From CAZCCC01 sp964535715 (GTDB lineage: Bacteria; Patescibacteriota; Patescibacteriia; Buchananbacterales; UBA6539), in assembly GCA_964535715.1 (NCBI GenBank), contig CAZHUO010000001.1:57698-121697 (forward strand): a DNA stretch of 64,000 nucleotides, read 5' to 3'. Positions within the stretch are counted from its first letter, which is position 1. The number at the start of each line of letters is the position of its first letter. A program made the position numbers and the translations under genes. Positions 48,860-58,600 of the stretch are shown piece after piece. Below the pieces are notes generated by a model, which made no database searches, had not been told where the DNA came from, and saw nothing but the letters and a program-made list of their open reading frames with translations.

Positions 48860-50191
48860 TTAATTAATTTTAATCGGTTTCTTGTTGACCAATTTCTGCC
48901 AGCGGCGTAAAATTACTTCAGAGTACACCGCAGATTTTTCCATCAAAAAGCAGCGTCGTTTCATGGTAACTGCCGCGACCAGAGTACTGCCGGATCCCCC
49001 AAATGGTTCTATGATTAAGTCATTTCTTTTTGTCAGTACCTTGATATATGGCACAAGTATTTCAAGGGGCTTGGTGCCAAAAATTATGTTTTGCCCCGAA
49101 GATTTTTCGTCATCGGCCTTAAAATCAATAAAATCGGTTGGACAGTATTTTTTTCCTTTTCCGTAGCTTTCCCATGTCGGTTTGCCGGAAATGGCGAACA
49201 AGGCATTTTCGTATTCCTGCTGTAACAATTCTTCTTCATCACTCAAGTTCAGAGCGATGTTTCCAATACTTCCCACTAGCGCAATGTCGGTTTTATTGAA
49301 GAATTTATATTTGGCGGCAAATCCCTGCACTCGGTTGGGAAGTCTCCAGACGATAGTATTTCGGTATTTCCAGTGCCTCTCAAGTTCGTTCCAAATTATC
49401 CGCAAATTTTTAGGGTTTTCAAACACAATAATGGAAAAGTCCGGTTTTTGAATTTTGGCAATATTATTCATCCATAATTCGGTAAAGTTGTCGGGTAATA
49501 CGTCGGTTTCCAAATACCTTCTGTTTTTCTTGACGCCAAAGCCGGTGGTGACTCCATCCTTTTGTCTGGTTTTACCTTTTAGATATTGAAGAAGATAGGG
49601 CGGGTCGGTGAAACACATGTCTGCTTTTTCGTTGCCCATAAGCTTCAAGACGTTGGCTTCAATCGTACTGTCGCCGCACATCAGTCTCGAGCCATTTAAC
49701 TCATAGATGTCACCTTTTTGCACCGAAATTTTTTCGATTTTCAGTTTTTCCAATTCTTTTTTGAGATCAAACATTGTCGGTTCGCCGTCAATTCCAAAGA
49801 TTTCGTCCAATTCTTCGGATGTAAATCCTGTGTCAGCAAGGAAAGATTCGTCGAATTTAGCCAAAAGATCATAATTCCATTCCCCGGTGTTTTTGTTTAA
49901 ACGAATGTTTAATTCCTTTTCTCTCTGTTCATCGGGGATATTCACATAGACTGCGGGAACTTCATTGTAGCCCAAGGCCTTTGCGGCCTTCACCCTCATA
50001 TGGCCTCCAATGAGGACATTTTTGCGGTTTGGGGCACCGTTGACGATTACCGGGTCGCAGAAACCAAAGCGTTTCAGTGACTCGGTTAATTGTTCTAAAG
50101 CTTCTTTAGTGTGTTTGCGGGGATTATACTCCGCCATTTTAAGTGTTGAGATCGTTAATTGAATGATGTTGAGATTGTTTTTCTCATTCAT
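48860..50191 (-). CDS. ParB-domain DNA methyltransferase (N6/N4, beta class)
   Basis: 443 residues. The N-terminal ~95 residues are a ParB/Srx-type domain (YNPRKHTKEALEQLTESLKRFG ... LIGGHMRVKAAKALGY). The C-terminal part is a methyltransferase with motif IV FTDPPYLLQY first and motif I EPFGGSGSTLVAA last, the beta-class order. Such fusions are common on phages and integrative elements. No cognate nuclease is adjacent on the same strand. The ~680 bp upstream is non-coding. Confidence 0.9.
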   Translation of the reverse strand: MNEKNNLNIIQLTISTLKMAEYNPRKHTKEALEQLTESLKRFGFCDPVIVNGAPNRKNVLIGGHMRVKAAKALGYNEVPAVYVNIPDEQREKELNIRLNKNTGEWNYDLLAKFDESFLADTGFTSEELDEIFGIDGEPTMFDLKKELEKLKIEKISVQKGDIYELNGSRLMCGDSTIEANVLKLMGNEKADMCFTDPPYLLQYLKGKTRQKDGVTTGFGVKKNRRYLETDVLPDNFTELWMNNIAKIQKPDFSIIVFENPKNLRIIWNELERHWKYRNTIVWRLPNRVQGFAAKYKFFNKTDIALVGSIGNIALNLSDEEELLQQEYENALFAISGKPTWESYGKGKKYCPTDFIDFKADDEKSSGQNIIFGTKPLEILVPYIKVLTKRNDLIIEPFGGSGSTLVAAVTMKRRCFLMEKSAVYSEVILRRWQKLVNKKPIKIN

Positions 50192-50224
50192 AATTTTTTA
50201 TATTATTTGTTAGCAATGAAACAA

Positions 50225-50252
50225 AACGACACGAGTTTTCACTCGTGTCGTT
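50225..50252. promoter_or_regulatory. Perfect 12-bp hairpin upstream of the ParB-methyltransferase
   Basis: AACGACACGAGT and ACTCGTGTCGTT pair perfectly around TTTC, about 33 bases upstream of the methyltransferase start. It could be an operator, an mRNA leader hairpin or a recombination site. I see no clear feature in 50260-50690 beyond AT-rich spacer and short repeats. Confidence 0.55.
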
Positions 50253-50699
50253 ATAAGCTATGGTTTTTATGTAAAAAAAGCTATATTAAATCAACAACAT
50301 CGAGTAAATTAACTTCTGCGATAAATGTCTTGTTGACTTAATACAGCTTTTTAGATGCCGTATAATAATCTAGTCAGGCCAGGTAAATGCATAATTATAA
50401 TACATAGCTGACTAACCAGCCGCCTTTCGAAACATCTGTAGGAACGGTTTGGTTTTGCACCCTGCTGAGCTTATGTCTAGCTAAGGTGGACGCGTTTACA
50501 ATGAAATGATCAATTACCATATTTAATATAGCGCTAATTTTTAAATACTTCAATAACCTTTCTGTGGATAAGTGAATGTATCGTTGAATTCTCTCAAAAT
50601 GACCTGTTGATAACTCAGTCTTCGCAAATTCGTTATGTTAAGCTAACATTGATGGACTAATACCCTTATTTTGAGGTATTATGTTAATAGACAATTAAT

Positions 50700-50843
50700 G
50701 ACCTAAACCCTTTGTTTTCAAGGGGCATGGTCGTAAATCGAACAGTACATACAACCCGTCATCCAGGGCGTACTGTTCGTTGCGTAGGGAAACTTACGTA
50801 GGGGCCTAAAAACCCTCCTGGTGGCGGGCTTTATGTTACCCGC
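50700..50843 (+). ncRNA. Candidate structured RNA with five successive hairpins
   Basis: GACC...GGTC enclosing CCCTTT/AAGGGG (50700-50732); CGAACAGTAC/GTACTGTTCG (50739-50748 with 50770-50779) enclosing ACCC/GGGC; TGCGTA/TACGTA (about 50780-50800); AGGG/CCCT (about 50800-50816); and GCGGG/CCCGC (about 50824-50843). The density of stems and the position ahead of a small zinc-ribbon gene suggest a leader RNA or small RNA. No known family recognised. Confidence 0.5.
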
Positions 50844-50870
50844 AAAATTAATTATTGATTTTTAACCCCT

Positions 50871-51092
50871 ATGAAAAAATGTCCATTTTGCGCCGAAGAA
50901 ATTCAAGATGAGGCAATAAAATGTAAACATTGCAATTCAAATTTAGACGGAAGCGTTGCTGCCGACAAACCGCAGAGGGTTTTGACCAGCGAAGATTCCG
51001 CAATGACCCGAAGCAGAGGTTGTGCGGATCTGATTATTATTTTGCCGATTATCATCGTCATCGTAATCGTTTTAATTATGGCGCTGACGTAG
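50871..51092 (+). CDS. Small zinc-ribbon membrane protein
   Basis: 73 residues. The N-terminus KKCPFCAEEIQDEAIKCKHCNSNL is a four-cysteine zinc ribbon, followed by a linker and a C-terminal membrane helix (ADLIIILPIIIVIVIVLIMAL). Such proteins are widespread and poorly characterised. It is followed after 11 bases by the nuclease-like gene and preceded by the structured region at 50700-50843. Confidence 0.85.
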   Translation: MKKCPFCAEEIQDEAIKCKHCNSNLDGSVAADKPQRVLTSEDSAMTRSRGCADLIIILPIIIVIVIVLIMALT

Positions 51093-51103
51093 TTGTATAA
51101 TTT

Positions 51104-51697
51104 ATGTATAAACGACTGCCGGTCAAAAAACTAACCGGCGATGAACAATTTAAAAATACAGCCGGCAAAAGTTTTTCCGTCATTGAATTTTGGCAGTACG
51201 GATTTTCAAATCTTAATTCCAATGTGCTTCGCGGAGCGCTGGCGGAATTTTTGGTTGAAAACTCATTAAAAAATAAAGTTGACATAGAAGTCAGAAATCC
51301 CTGGGGCGATTATGACGTATTAATGAGTGACGGCAGGAAGATTGAAGTTAAATGTTGCTCTTACATTCAAGACTGGGATCAGAAAAAATTATCAAGCATC
51401 ATTTGGTCGGGATTGAAAGCCAAAACGCTTTATTGGTCTTCAGCCGTCAATGAATCGTCGGAAGCCGGTCCGGCTGAGTATAAATCGGATATTTACGTTT
51501 TAGCTTTACTGAAACATCAGGATCCAAGCACTTTGAACATTTTAGATATGGATCAATGGTGTTTTTATGTTTTATCAAAAGACAAGCTTAAAGAAATCAG
51601 CAAAAATTGCAGCAGCATATCCATGGCCAGGTTGCAGAAGTTTAAGATAGAACCGTGCCATTTTAATTCTCTCTCGGCTGTGGTTTCAGATGTATAG
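51104..51697 (+). CDS. PD-(D/E)XK nuclease-fold protein
   Basis: 197 residues. The core NPWGDYDVLMSDGRKIEVKCCSYIQDWDQ has the D-x(n)-ExK arrangement of restriction-endonuclease-like proteins, preceded by a helix with RGALAEFLVENSL that would carry the usual Glu. No partner domain is present. It opens the plus-strand defence-like island and may be a restriction-type nuclease or an effector. Substrate unknown. Confidence 0.68.
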   Translation: MYKRLPVKKLTGDEQFKNTAGKSFSVIEFWQYGFSNLNSNVLRGALAEFLVENSLKNKVDIEVRNPWGDYDVLMSDGRKIEVKCCSYIQDWDQKKLSSIIWSGLKAKTLYWSSAVNESSEAGPAEYKSDIYVLALLKHQDPSTLNILDMDQWCFYVLSKDKLKEISKNCSSISMARLQKFKIEPCHFNSLSAVVSDV

Positions 51698-51874
51698 TTT
51701 GTCGGAATTTAGTGATTCAAATTATGTCAAAAAATCCTCCTATATAGTATGAGTATTTTTTATTTGTTTATTATGGTCGTATTGAATTAAATCATCAGAT
51801 TGACTTTTTGGCTTAAAAGTGGGAAAATTAATAATGAAATATGGTTATTCCATAATTAATTTTTAATTTAAAAA

Positions 51875-54800
51875 ATGGAAAACGAACCCACAAAAGAGTA
51901 TTTATCTTCAGTAATAAAGCAATATGAAACCGGTCACGCCAGAGAGCATTCCTATCGTCCGGCTTTGGAAAAACTTTTTGGTGAGGTGACAGGATTGCGT
52001 ATTGTCAATGAACCCAAAAGGAGCGAATATGGCGCTCCTGATTTTGTTTTTATTAATAAAAAAATTGTTGTTTGTTATGCTGAAGCCAAAGATATTAATG
52101 TTTCACTGGACGAGATTGAGAAAAGCGAGCAAATGGTCAGGTACTACGGCTATTCCAATATCATTTTAACTAATTGCTTGGAATTCAGGTTTTATCGGAA
52201 TGGGCAGAAATATTGTGAGCCAATTAAAGTTGCCGAACTGAAATCGGGTGGAATTTCTTTTTTAGACAGTAATTTTAAACTTCTTGAGGATACAATAGTT
52301 GATTTTATCAAAGAAGCCAAAGAACCAATAAAGTCGGGCGCGATTTTAGCTAAAGTTATGGCCGGCAAAGCGCGCCGGATAAGAGATAATATTAAGATAT
52401 TTTTAAAAACAGGTGATGCACAGAAAAATGAAAGCTTACTGGCGATTTATGGTGTCATTAAGAAATTATTATTAGCTGATTTGGATTTTGACAAATTTGC
52501 CGATATGTATGCCCAAACTGTCGTTTACGGCCTTTTTGTGGCAAGATACCATGATGAAACGCCTGATACCTTTACTCGCCAGGAAGCGCGCGATTTGGTG
52601 CCAAAATCAAACCCTTTTTTACGCGAATTTTTTGATCATATTGCAGGGCCGTCTTTTGACGAGCGCATAGGATTTATCGTCAATGAATTGTGCGAAGAAT
52701 TTATTCATGCCGACATTCCGGCGATTGTGCATGATTATTATAAAGTGGAAAAAGACAGTAGCCGTGATCCGATTATTCATTTTTATGAAGATTTTTTGCA
52801 GGCATACGATGCCAGCGAACGGAAAAAGATGGGCGTGTTTTATACGCCTCTGCCAGTCGTGAAATTTATCGTTAGATCAATAGATGAGATACTTAAAAAA
52901 GATTTTGGTCTCAAAGGATTGGCGGATTCAACTACCACGGAAATCGGCAAGGTGATTCAGGGTAAAAAAACCAAGCTGACAGTTCATAAAGTCCAAATAC
53001 TTGATCCGGCAACTGGTACTGGCACTTTTTTGAATGAAGTTATTGGTTTTATTAAAAATCAATTTGGCGGTCAGGAAGGCCGCTGGTCCAGCTATGCAAA
53101 AAATGATCTTTTGCCGCGTCTGCATGGCTTTGAAATAATGATGGCTTCTTACACTATTGCGCATTTAAAATTATCTACCACGCTTAAAGAATCCGGTGCG
53201 GATATTGATTCCGACCGCCTGGGCGTTTACCTTACCAATTCTCTGGAAAAAGCCGAAAAATGGGATGATACATTATTTGCAAGTTTGGGATTGGAAAAAG
53301 CCATTACCGAGGAATCCCACCTGGCGAATAAAATTAAAAATGATTTGCCGATTATGGTGGTTTTGGGCAATCCGCCATATAATGTCAGTTCACAAAACAA
53401 AGGTGAATGGATCGGCGAGCTAATAAAAGATTATAAAAATGATTTGGGCGAAACCAGAATACACATTGACGATGATTACATTAAGTTTATTCGTTTTGCC
53501 CAGTATCTTATAGAGAAAAATGGCGAAGGGGTTATAGGGATGATTACCAATAATTCCTACCTTGATGGTATCACTCATCGGCAGATGAGAAAATATTTAT
53601 TGGAAATTTTTAGCGATATTTATATTTTGGATTTGCACGGTAATATTAAGAAAAAAGAGAAAGCTTTAGATGGTAGTAAGGACGAAAATGTTTTTAGTAT
53701 CCAACAGGGCGTGGCTATTGCATTGTTTGTTCGCAAGAACGACAAAAAGAAGAGTTTAGGAACAGTATGGCACGCAGAATTGTTTGGCCGTCAGAAAGAT
53801 AAGTATCTTGCATTGGATAATTTGGATTTTCAAAAAATGAAATGGAAAAAGATTGACTACAAAGAGCCATATTATTTTTTTGTACCCAAAGATTTTGTCA
53901 TGGAAGATGAATATAAGGAAGGATTTATTGTAAAAGAAATATTTAATGTTTGTGGTCCGGGAGTTAAGACCGAAAGAGATAAAATTTCGATTCATTTTGA
54001 TGTGGATAGTGTAAAAAAAGTAGTTAATGATTTTTGTAAGTTAACAGTATCTGAATTACGAATAAAATATAGTTTGCCAAAAGATAGTCGTGATTGGTCT
54101 ATAGAGAGAGCAAAGAATGATGTGTTAACTAACTATGATTTTGAAAAATATTTATTGCCAATAAATTATCGGCCATTTGATAGGCGTTGGATTTATTATC
54201 CGGGCACGTCGAAGGGTTTTATTGGTACTCCTGGAAAAAAGGTTATGTCTAATATTGTCAATAATAATGTAGGTTTGATTTTTGCAAGGCAATTCGGGAG
54301 TGGAAAGCATTTTATCTGTTTTATAACTAAAAATTTAATAGAAATAAGTTCTCAACCATATGCTCCATATACATTATTTCCTCTTTATTTATATAACGAA
54401 GACGGTTCAAAAATTCCAAACCTCAAAAAAGAAATTGTCACTAAGATAGAAAAGATTGTCGGTAAAGTGACTCCTGAAAACATTTTGGATTATATTTATG
54501 CAGTTTTGCATTCGCCGACTTATCGCGAAAAATACAAAGAATTTCTAAAGATTGATTTTCCCCGCGTGCCATATCCGAAGGATAAAAAAATATTTGATAA
54601 ATTAGTTGAGTTTGGTAAGGAATTGCGAAGTCTGCATCTTTTAGAATCGCCAAGACTCCAAAAACTTATCACCACTTTTTCAGAATCCGGCAGTGATACC
54701 GTTGAAAAAGGTTATCCAAAATATAAAGATGACAAAGTTTATATCAATGCTAAGCAGTATTTTGGCAATGTGCCAGAGATCGCTTGGAATTTTTACATTG

Positions 54801-54931
54801 GCGGGTATCAACCGGCTCAGAAATGGCTCAAAGATCGGCGAGGTAGGAAGTTAAGTAATGCAGATATAGAACATTATCAGAAAATTATTTTGGTTTTAGT
54901 TGAGACGGATAAAATTATAGAAAAGATATGA
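51875..54931 (+). CDS. Single-polypeptide restriction-modification enzyme (nuclease plus N6-adenine methylase)
   Basis: 1018 residues. The N-terminal PD-(D/E)XK nuclease has YGAPDFVFI (Asp56) and the EAK motif at residues 70-72. A helical linker leads to a gamma-class methylase with motif I DPATGTGTFL (about residue 376) and motif IV NPPYNV (about residue 498). The C-terminal part contains YRPFDRRWIYY, typical of the type ISP specificity domain. No helicase domain is present, unlike LlaGI-type enzymes of ~1600 residues, so type IIG-like behaviour is likeliest. It is coupled to the next gene by an ATGA overlap. Confidence 0.88.
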   Translation: MENEPTKEYLSSVIKQYETGHAREHSYRPALEKLFGEVTGLRIVNEPKRSEYGAPDFVFINKKIVVCYAEAKDINVSLDEIEKSEQMVRYYGYSNIILTNCLEFRFYRNGQKYCEPIKVAELKSGGISFLDSNFKLLEDTIVDFIKEAKEPIKSGAILAKVMAGKARRIRDNIKIFLKTGDAQKNESLLAIYGVIKKLLLADLDFDKFADMYAQTVVYGLFVARYHDETPDTFTRQEARDLVPKSNPFLREFFDHIAGPSFDERIGFIVNELCEEFIHADIPAIVHDYYKVEKDSSRDPIIHFYEDFLQAYDASERKKMGVFYTPLPVVKFIVRSIDEILKKDFGLKGLADSTTTEIGKVIQGKKTKLTVHKVQILDPATGTGTFLNEVIGFIKNQFGGQEGRWSSYAKNDLLPRLHGFEIMMASYTIAHLKLSTTLKESGADIDSDRLGVYLTNSLEKAEKWDDTLFASLGLEKAITEESHLANKIKNDLPIMVVLGNPPYNVSSQNKGEWIGELIKDYKNDLGETRIHIDDDYIKFIRFAQYLIEKNGEGVIGMITNNSYLDGITHRQMRKYLLEIFSDIYILDLHGNIKKKEKALDGSKDENVFSIQQGVAIALFVRKNDKKKSLGTVWHAELFGRQKDKYLALDNLDFQKMKWKKIDYKEPYYFFVPKDFVMEDEYKEGFIVKEIFNVCGPGVKTERDKISIHFDVDSVKKVVNDFCKLTVSELRIKYSLPKDSRDWSIERAKNDVLTNYDFEKYLLPINYRPFDRRWIYYPGTSKGFIGTPGKKVMSNIVNNNVGLIFARQFGSGKHFICFITKNLIEISSQPYAPYTLFPLYLYNEDGSKIPNLKKEIVTKIEKIVGKVTPENILDYIYAVLHSPTYREKYKEFLKIDFPRVPYPKDKKIFDKLVEFGKELRSLHLLESPRLQKLITTFSESGSDTVEKGYPKYKDDKVYINAKQYFGNVPEIAWNFYIGGYQPAQKWLKDRRGRKLSNADIEHYQKIILVLVETDKIIEKI

Positions 54932-57900
54932 GACAAATTAAAGAAATAATATTATCTTGCGACGATATGATAATTCCATTAGAAAAGCAGCAAGTTATTT
55001 GTTCTTATCTAGATAGTCTTAATAGGATTAAATCAAGCAACTATTTATCTATAGTTGCTCCATCATCTTTATATTATGGAGCTATACAATTAATTAGTAG
55101 TAAAATAAAGAATTCTGATTATATTGCCCAAGCGGCACATTCGTTGAGAGAAATTCTTTATCACTATACTTCTGATGCCGATAAACGGAAAGAAATAATA
55201 AAGAAATTAATTCAACGATTTAAGTTAGACGGGAACGAACAGGAAATAGAGGAAATCGCGTCAGTACTCAATGAATTACATTTTTTATTTACACAAATTG
55301 CCCATCATTTCAATGACTATTCTAAGCATGATGATTTCGTTAAAGGAATGAACAATCTAAGAATACCGATAGGTGATGTCAGAAAGTTTAATTTGGAGCA
55401 TTTTAAAAAGATGCTTATTATTTTAACTAATGCATGGTATGAATCTTTGCCTCGGCAAATTTCTCTACATAAATTAATAGATGATTTATTAAGTTGTAAT
55501 CAATTATATATAGATAAGGATGTCGTTTCTTTATTTTTATCATTCAATAATGATTCTTATCAATATTTTTTCAATCAAGTTGATGAAAAATGGCTTGATT
55601 GGCTTTGGGGCAATAAATTTTTAGATGCCATAAAACAAAAAGCTAAAGATTCTACCAGAATTTCTTATACTATGCCCGAACTTAATTATTTAGCCAAAGT
55701 TGCTGAAAAGGAACCGGAAAAAGTAACTGATATTATCTTGTCAGTGCCAATTTCTCAAGATACTTTTAATCCAGAGGTAATTGATAGATTCCTTTGGATT
55801 TGCAGTTCTTCTTTGCCGGCCGAACAGATTGCGCGCTTGGTGGATAAAATAAAAAAAGATGAATGGGTTAAATTAATGTATCCGTTTAGGCAATGGGGGT
55901 TTGAATATGAAAAGATATTTGAAAAATTAATGGCAACAAAAGATTACAAAAGTGTTATTACCTTAGCCGAGGCAGTTTTGATGGTTCGTAATGAAGAAAA
56001 AATGGCTTCGCGTGGTTATGCAGGCGATAATCCATTTTATTTTAATGACCTTTGGCAGACAAAAATATTTGAATACCTTACCTTGATTGATGACAGTAAA
56101 AGTTTAGAAGAAGCTTTGAAATTGACCATTAACGTTTTGAAAGAAATTATCTTAACTAGTGATAGGAAAGACGAGAATGGTATATTTGATATTCAGGAGA
56201 ATTTTTATTTACTTGATGCAGATTTATTTACTCTGAAATTGAAAGAAAAGAATAACTTATCATATCGCGATGATTTAAAAAATTTCCTGGCAACAATAAA
56301 AGAACTGATAGAAAAAATAATAAGTGGTTATTGCAAAGATGAGGCGGGAAAAATAAAAGCTTTATATAAAACCCAAATTGTTACTTTACCATTTACTAGA
56401 ATCACTTGGCGTTTGCAATTATTTACTATGAGTTTATGTCCGGTAGTTTTTAAGGATGACATGAAAGTTGCTTTCTTTAAAATATTTGAGGAACACGGCC
56501 GTTATTATAATCTACTTTATGCTGAATATTTAAAAACTTTAAAGGTGGGATTTTCCAGTTTATCAGAAGAACTTGACCAAAAACAATATATCCAAAGGGT
56601 TTTCGACTATTTTGGAGAGGAGAGGGAAGACAAAAAAGAGGAAGAATCGCGAAAACGCGATGGCCTTAAAATTCTTTCTTGTATAATTAATCAATTAACG
56701 CTAGATGATAAAAAGATATCAAAGGAAAAATTAGGTCAAGAGCCCACTGCTGATTATAAACCAGGATCGGAAGCCAGCCATATGCGTGGCGGATTTGTTA
56801 GCCCCAAGGCACCAATAAATTTGGAAACTTTAAGTAAAATGCCAATTCCGGAACTCGTAGAAAAACTCTCGAACATTTGGACGCCAAAAGGGCTTTATGA
56901 GATGGATAAACAAAGAGATTTTCTAAACCCACTAAGTGCCGAAGGTATGGGTAGTAAAATGCAGCAGGACATTGCCAATAGAGTTGATCAATATATCTTA
57001 AATGCGAAGTTATTTTTTGACCCCAAGAAATTAGATCTTCACTACACTTATTCATTTTTCCGTGGAGTTTATGATGTAATTCATGAGGGTAAATTTTTAA
57101 AAGATACAAACTTTGAAAATTTGGTTGCTTTGATTGAAGATATAACCAAGTCTGGCCGAGAAGACGATTTTAAGGAGAAAGAATTAGATCGCGATAAATA
57201 TGATACATGGTTAGCTGGCTGGAGCGCTGTATATAATGTGGTTTCGGATATTATAAAAGAATTACTTGAAGAAAAAGATGGGGCGACTCTGATTAATTTT
57301 TTAAATTATAGAACAAGGATTTTGGAAATTATAAAATATCTGTTTTCTTATCCTGACCCCACTACAGAAGAAAACTTTAGAGAAAATGGCAGTGATCCTT
57401 TCATAACCGCCATTAATTCAGTCCGCGGTCGGGCTTTTGAAGCCTTAACTCTTTTTATTTATCAAGATGGTAAACAATTTTCTAAAGAAGATAAAATAAA
57501 GATATCAAAAGAAGTAAAAGAATTGTACCAGAAGGTTTTAGAGAAAGAAGAAACTTTTGCGGTAATGTTTATGTATGGCCGTTATTTACCTTCATTTTAT
57601 TATAGAGATAAAGAACGGATTAAGGGTCTGTTGCCTAAAGTTTTTCCGGAAAAAAATGATGATTTATATCTGGCGGCATGGGAGGGATATCTTTCTGCTA
57701 GTTTATACGGCGACATGTTTACCGACTTTAGTGATTTATATGAACGGGCAATAAAATTTGATTCTGTAAATTATACCAAGAGACGGTATTCAATAGAACT
57801 TGACGATGGTTTAGCTACTCATTTAGCATTGGCTTTCGTGCATTTTAAAGATTTTACTTTGGAATCTAGTTTATTTAATTTATTTTGGGATACCTCCAAC

Positions 57901-58422
57901 ATAAAACGTCATAAGTATTTTGTTTCTTTCATTGGCCGGCATGTTATTTCGCGGGATAATCCAGCTGCTTTTATCAGTGAGAACAAAATTGATATAGAAA
58001 AAATTAAAGGATTTTGGGAATGGCTATTGAAAAAGGGCGGAGATAGTGAAATTTTTGCTGAATTTGGTTTTTGGATGAATAATCAAGGTAATATTTATAA
58101 TGATTTAAAATGGCTAGCAGAACGCATTTTTGAGACATTAAATAAAAGTGGGGGGATTGTTGATTGGGATTACGCCCTAATTAAAATATTACCTGAATTG
58201 GCCAAAAAAGCACCGAGAGAAACTTTAGAAATATTGAAGTTATATTTATTAAGCGGAAAATTAAAACCGGCACAGAGTACATATCGGATTGGTGATTTAT
58301 TGGAGGTGTTTAATATTCTCTATAGTAATAAGGATCTAGAAAAAGATGTTTATGATTTTATTAATGAATTATGGGTTAAAGGTGGCAGCACTTTTTGGAG
58401 ATTGGGGGAAATAATTAAGTAA
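54928..58422 (+). CDS. Large helical protein of unknown function coupled to the R-M enzyme
   Basis: 1164 residues, soluble, almost entirely helical by composition. I do not recognise a family. Near the N-terminus SLREILYHYT gives Arg74-x4-His79, the spacing of the HEPN RNase motif, within a helix-rich segment; this is suggestive only. The rest looks like long helical repeats, as in scaffold or sensor proteins. No Walker A, nuclease or methylase motif was seen. Its ATG overlaps the R-M stop (ATGA), so both proteins are probably made in fixed ratio. Confidence 0.75.
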   Translation: MRQIKEIILSCDDMIIPLEKQQVICSYLDSLNRIKSSNYLSIVAPSSLYYGAIQLISSKIKNSDYIAQAAHSLREILYHYTSDADKRKEIIKKLIQRFKLDGNEQEIEEIASVLNELHFLFTQIAHHFNDYSKHDDFVKGMNNLRIPIGDVRKFNLEHFKKMLIILTNAWYESLPRQISLHKLIDDLLSCNQLYIDKDVVSLFLSFNNDSYQYFFNQVDEKWLDWLWGNKFLDAIKQKAKDSTRISYTMPELNYLAKVAEKEPEKVTDIILSVPISQDTFNPEVIDRFLWICSSSLPAEQIARLVDKIKKDEWVKLMYPFRQWGFEYEKIFEKLMATKDYKSVITLAEAVLMVRNEEKMASRGYAGDNPFYFNDLWQTKIFEYLTLIDDSKSLEEALKLTINVLKEIILTSDRKDENGIFDIQENFYLLDADLFTLKLKEKNNLSYRDDLKNFLATIKELIEKIISGYCKDEAGKIKALYKTQIVTLPFTRITWRLQLFTMSLCPVVFKDDMKVAFFKIFEEHGRYYNLLYAEYLKTLKVGFSSLSEELDQKQYIQRVFDYFGEEREDKKEEESRKRDGLKILSCIINQLTLDDKKISKEKLGQEPTADYKPGSEASHMRGGFVSPKAPINLETLSKMPIPELVEKLSNIWTPKGLYEMDKQRDFLNPLSAEGMGSKMQQDIANRVDQYILNAKLFFDPKKLDLHYTYSFFRGVYDVIHEGKFLKDTNFENLVALIEDITKSGREDDFKEKELDRDKYDTWLAGWSAVYNVVSDIIKELLEEKDGATLINFLNYRTRILEIIKYLFSYPDPTTEENFRENGSDPFITAINSVRGRAFEALTLFIYQDGKQFSKEDKIKISKEVKELYQKVLEKEETFAVMFMYGRYLPSFYYRDKERIKGLLPKVFPEKNDDLYLAAWEGYLSASLYGDMFTDFSDLYERAIKFDSVNYTKRRYSIELDDGLATHLALAFVHFKDFTLESSLFNLFWDTSNIKRHKYFVSFIGRHVISRDNPAAFISENKIDIEKIKGFWEWLLKKGGDSEIFAEFGFWMNNQGNIYNDLKWLAERIFETLNKSGGIVDWDYALIKILPELAKKAPRETLEILKLYLLSGKLKPAQSTYRIGDLLEVFNILYSNKDLEKDVYDFINELWVKGGSTFWRLGEIIK

Positions 58423-58423
58423 T

Positions 58424-58600
58424 ATGTCCCAATACTACAATTCCCAGCGCGTAAAAGGATTATACGATCCAAAATCAAAGGAACCATTTAAGCTATCTCA
58501 TTCAAAAATAGATCTATTTTTGGAGTGTCCTCGTTGTTTTTATTTAGTAAGTTTATTAATTTTAATATGGGAATCGCTTATAAAAATTTTTGGAGTTTAA
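58424..58600 (+). pseudogene. N-terminal remnant of a RecB/Cas4-like PD-(D/E)XK nuclease
   Basis: ATG at 58424 opens a 58-codon frame whose first ~41 residues (KEPFKLSHSKIDLFLECPRCFYL) match the N-terminus of a PD-(D/E)XK nuclease common in CPR genomes, including the SHSKIDLF and CPRCFYL motifs. Similarity stops abruptly after CFYL and the frame ends at 58600 within the next gene. A deletion or insertion junction therefore lies near 58546. Confidence 0.7.

Noticed and set aside
50700..50843. tmRNA or RNase P RNA
   Set aside because: No tRNA-like ends with a TTCGAAT-type T arm, no tag frame, and no conserved P4 or CR-I type words were found.
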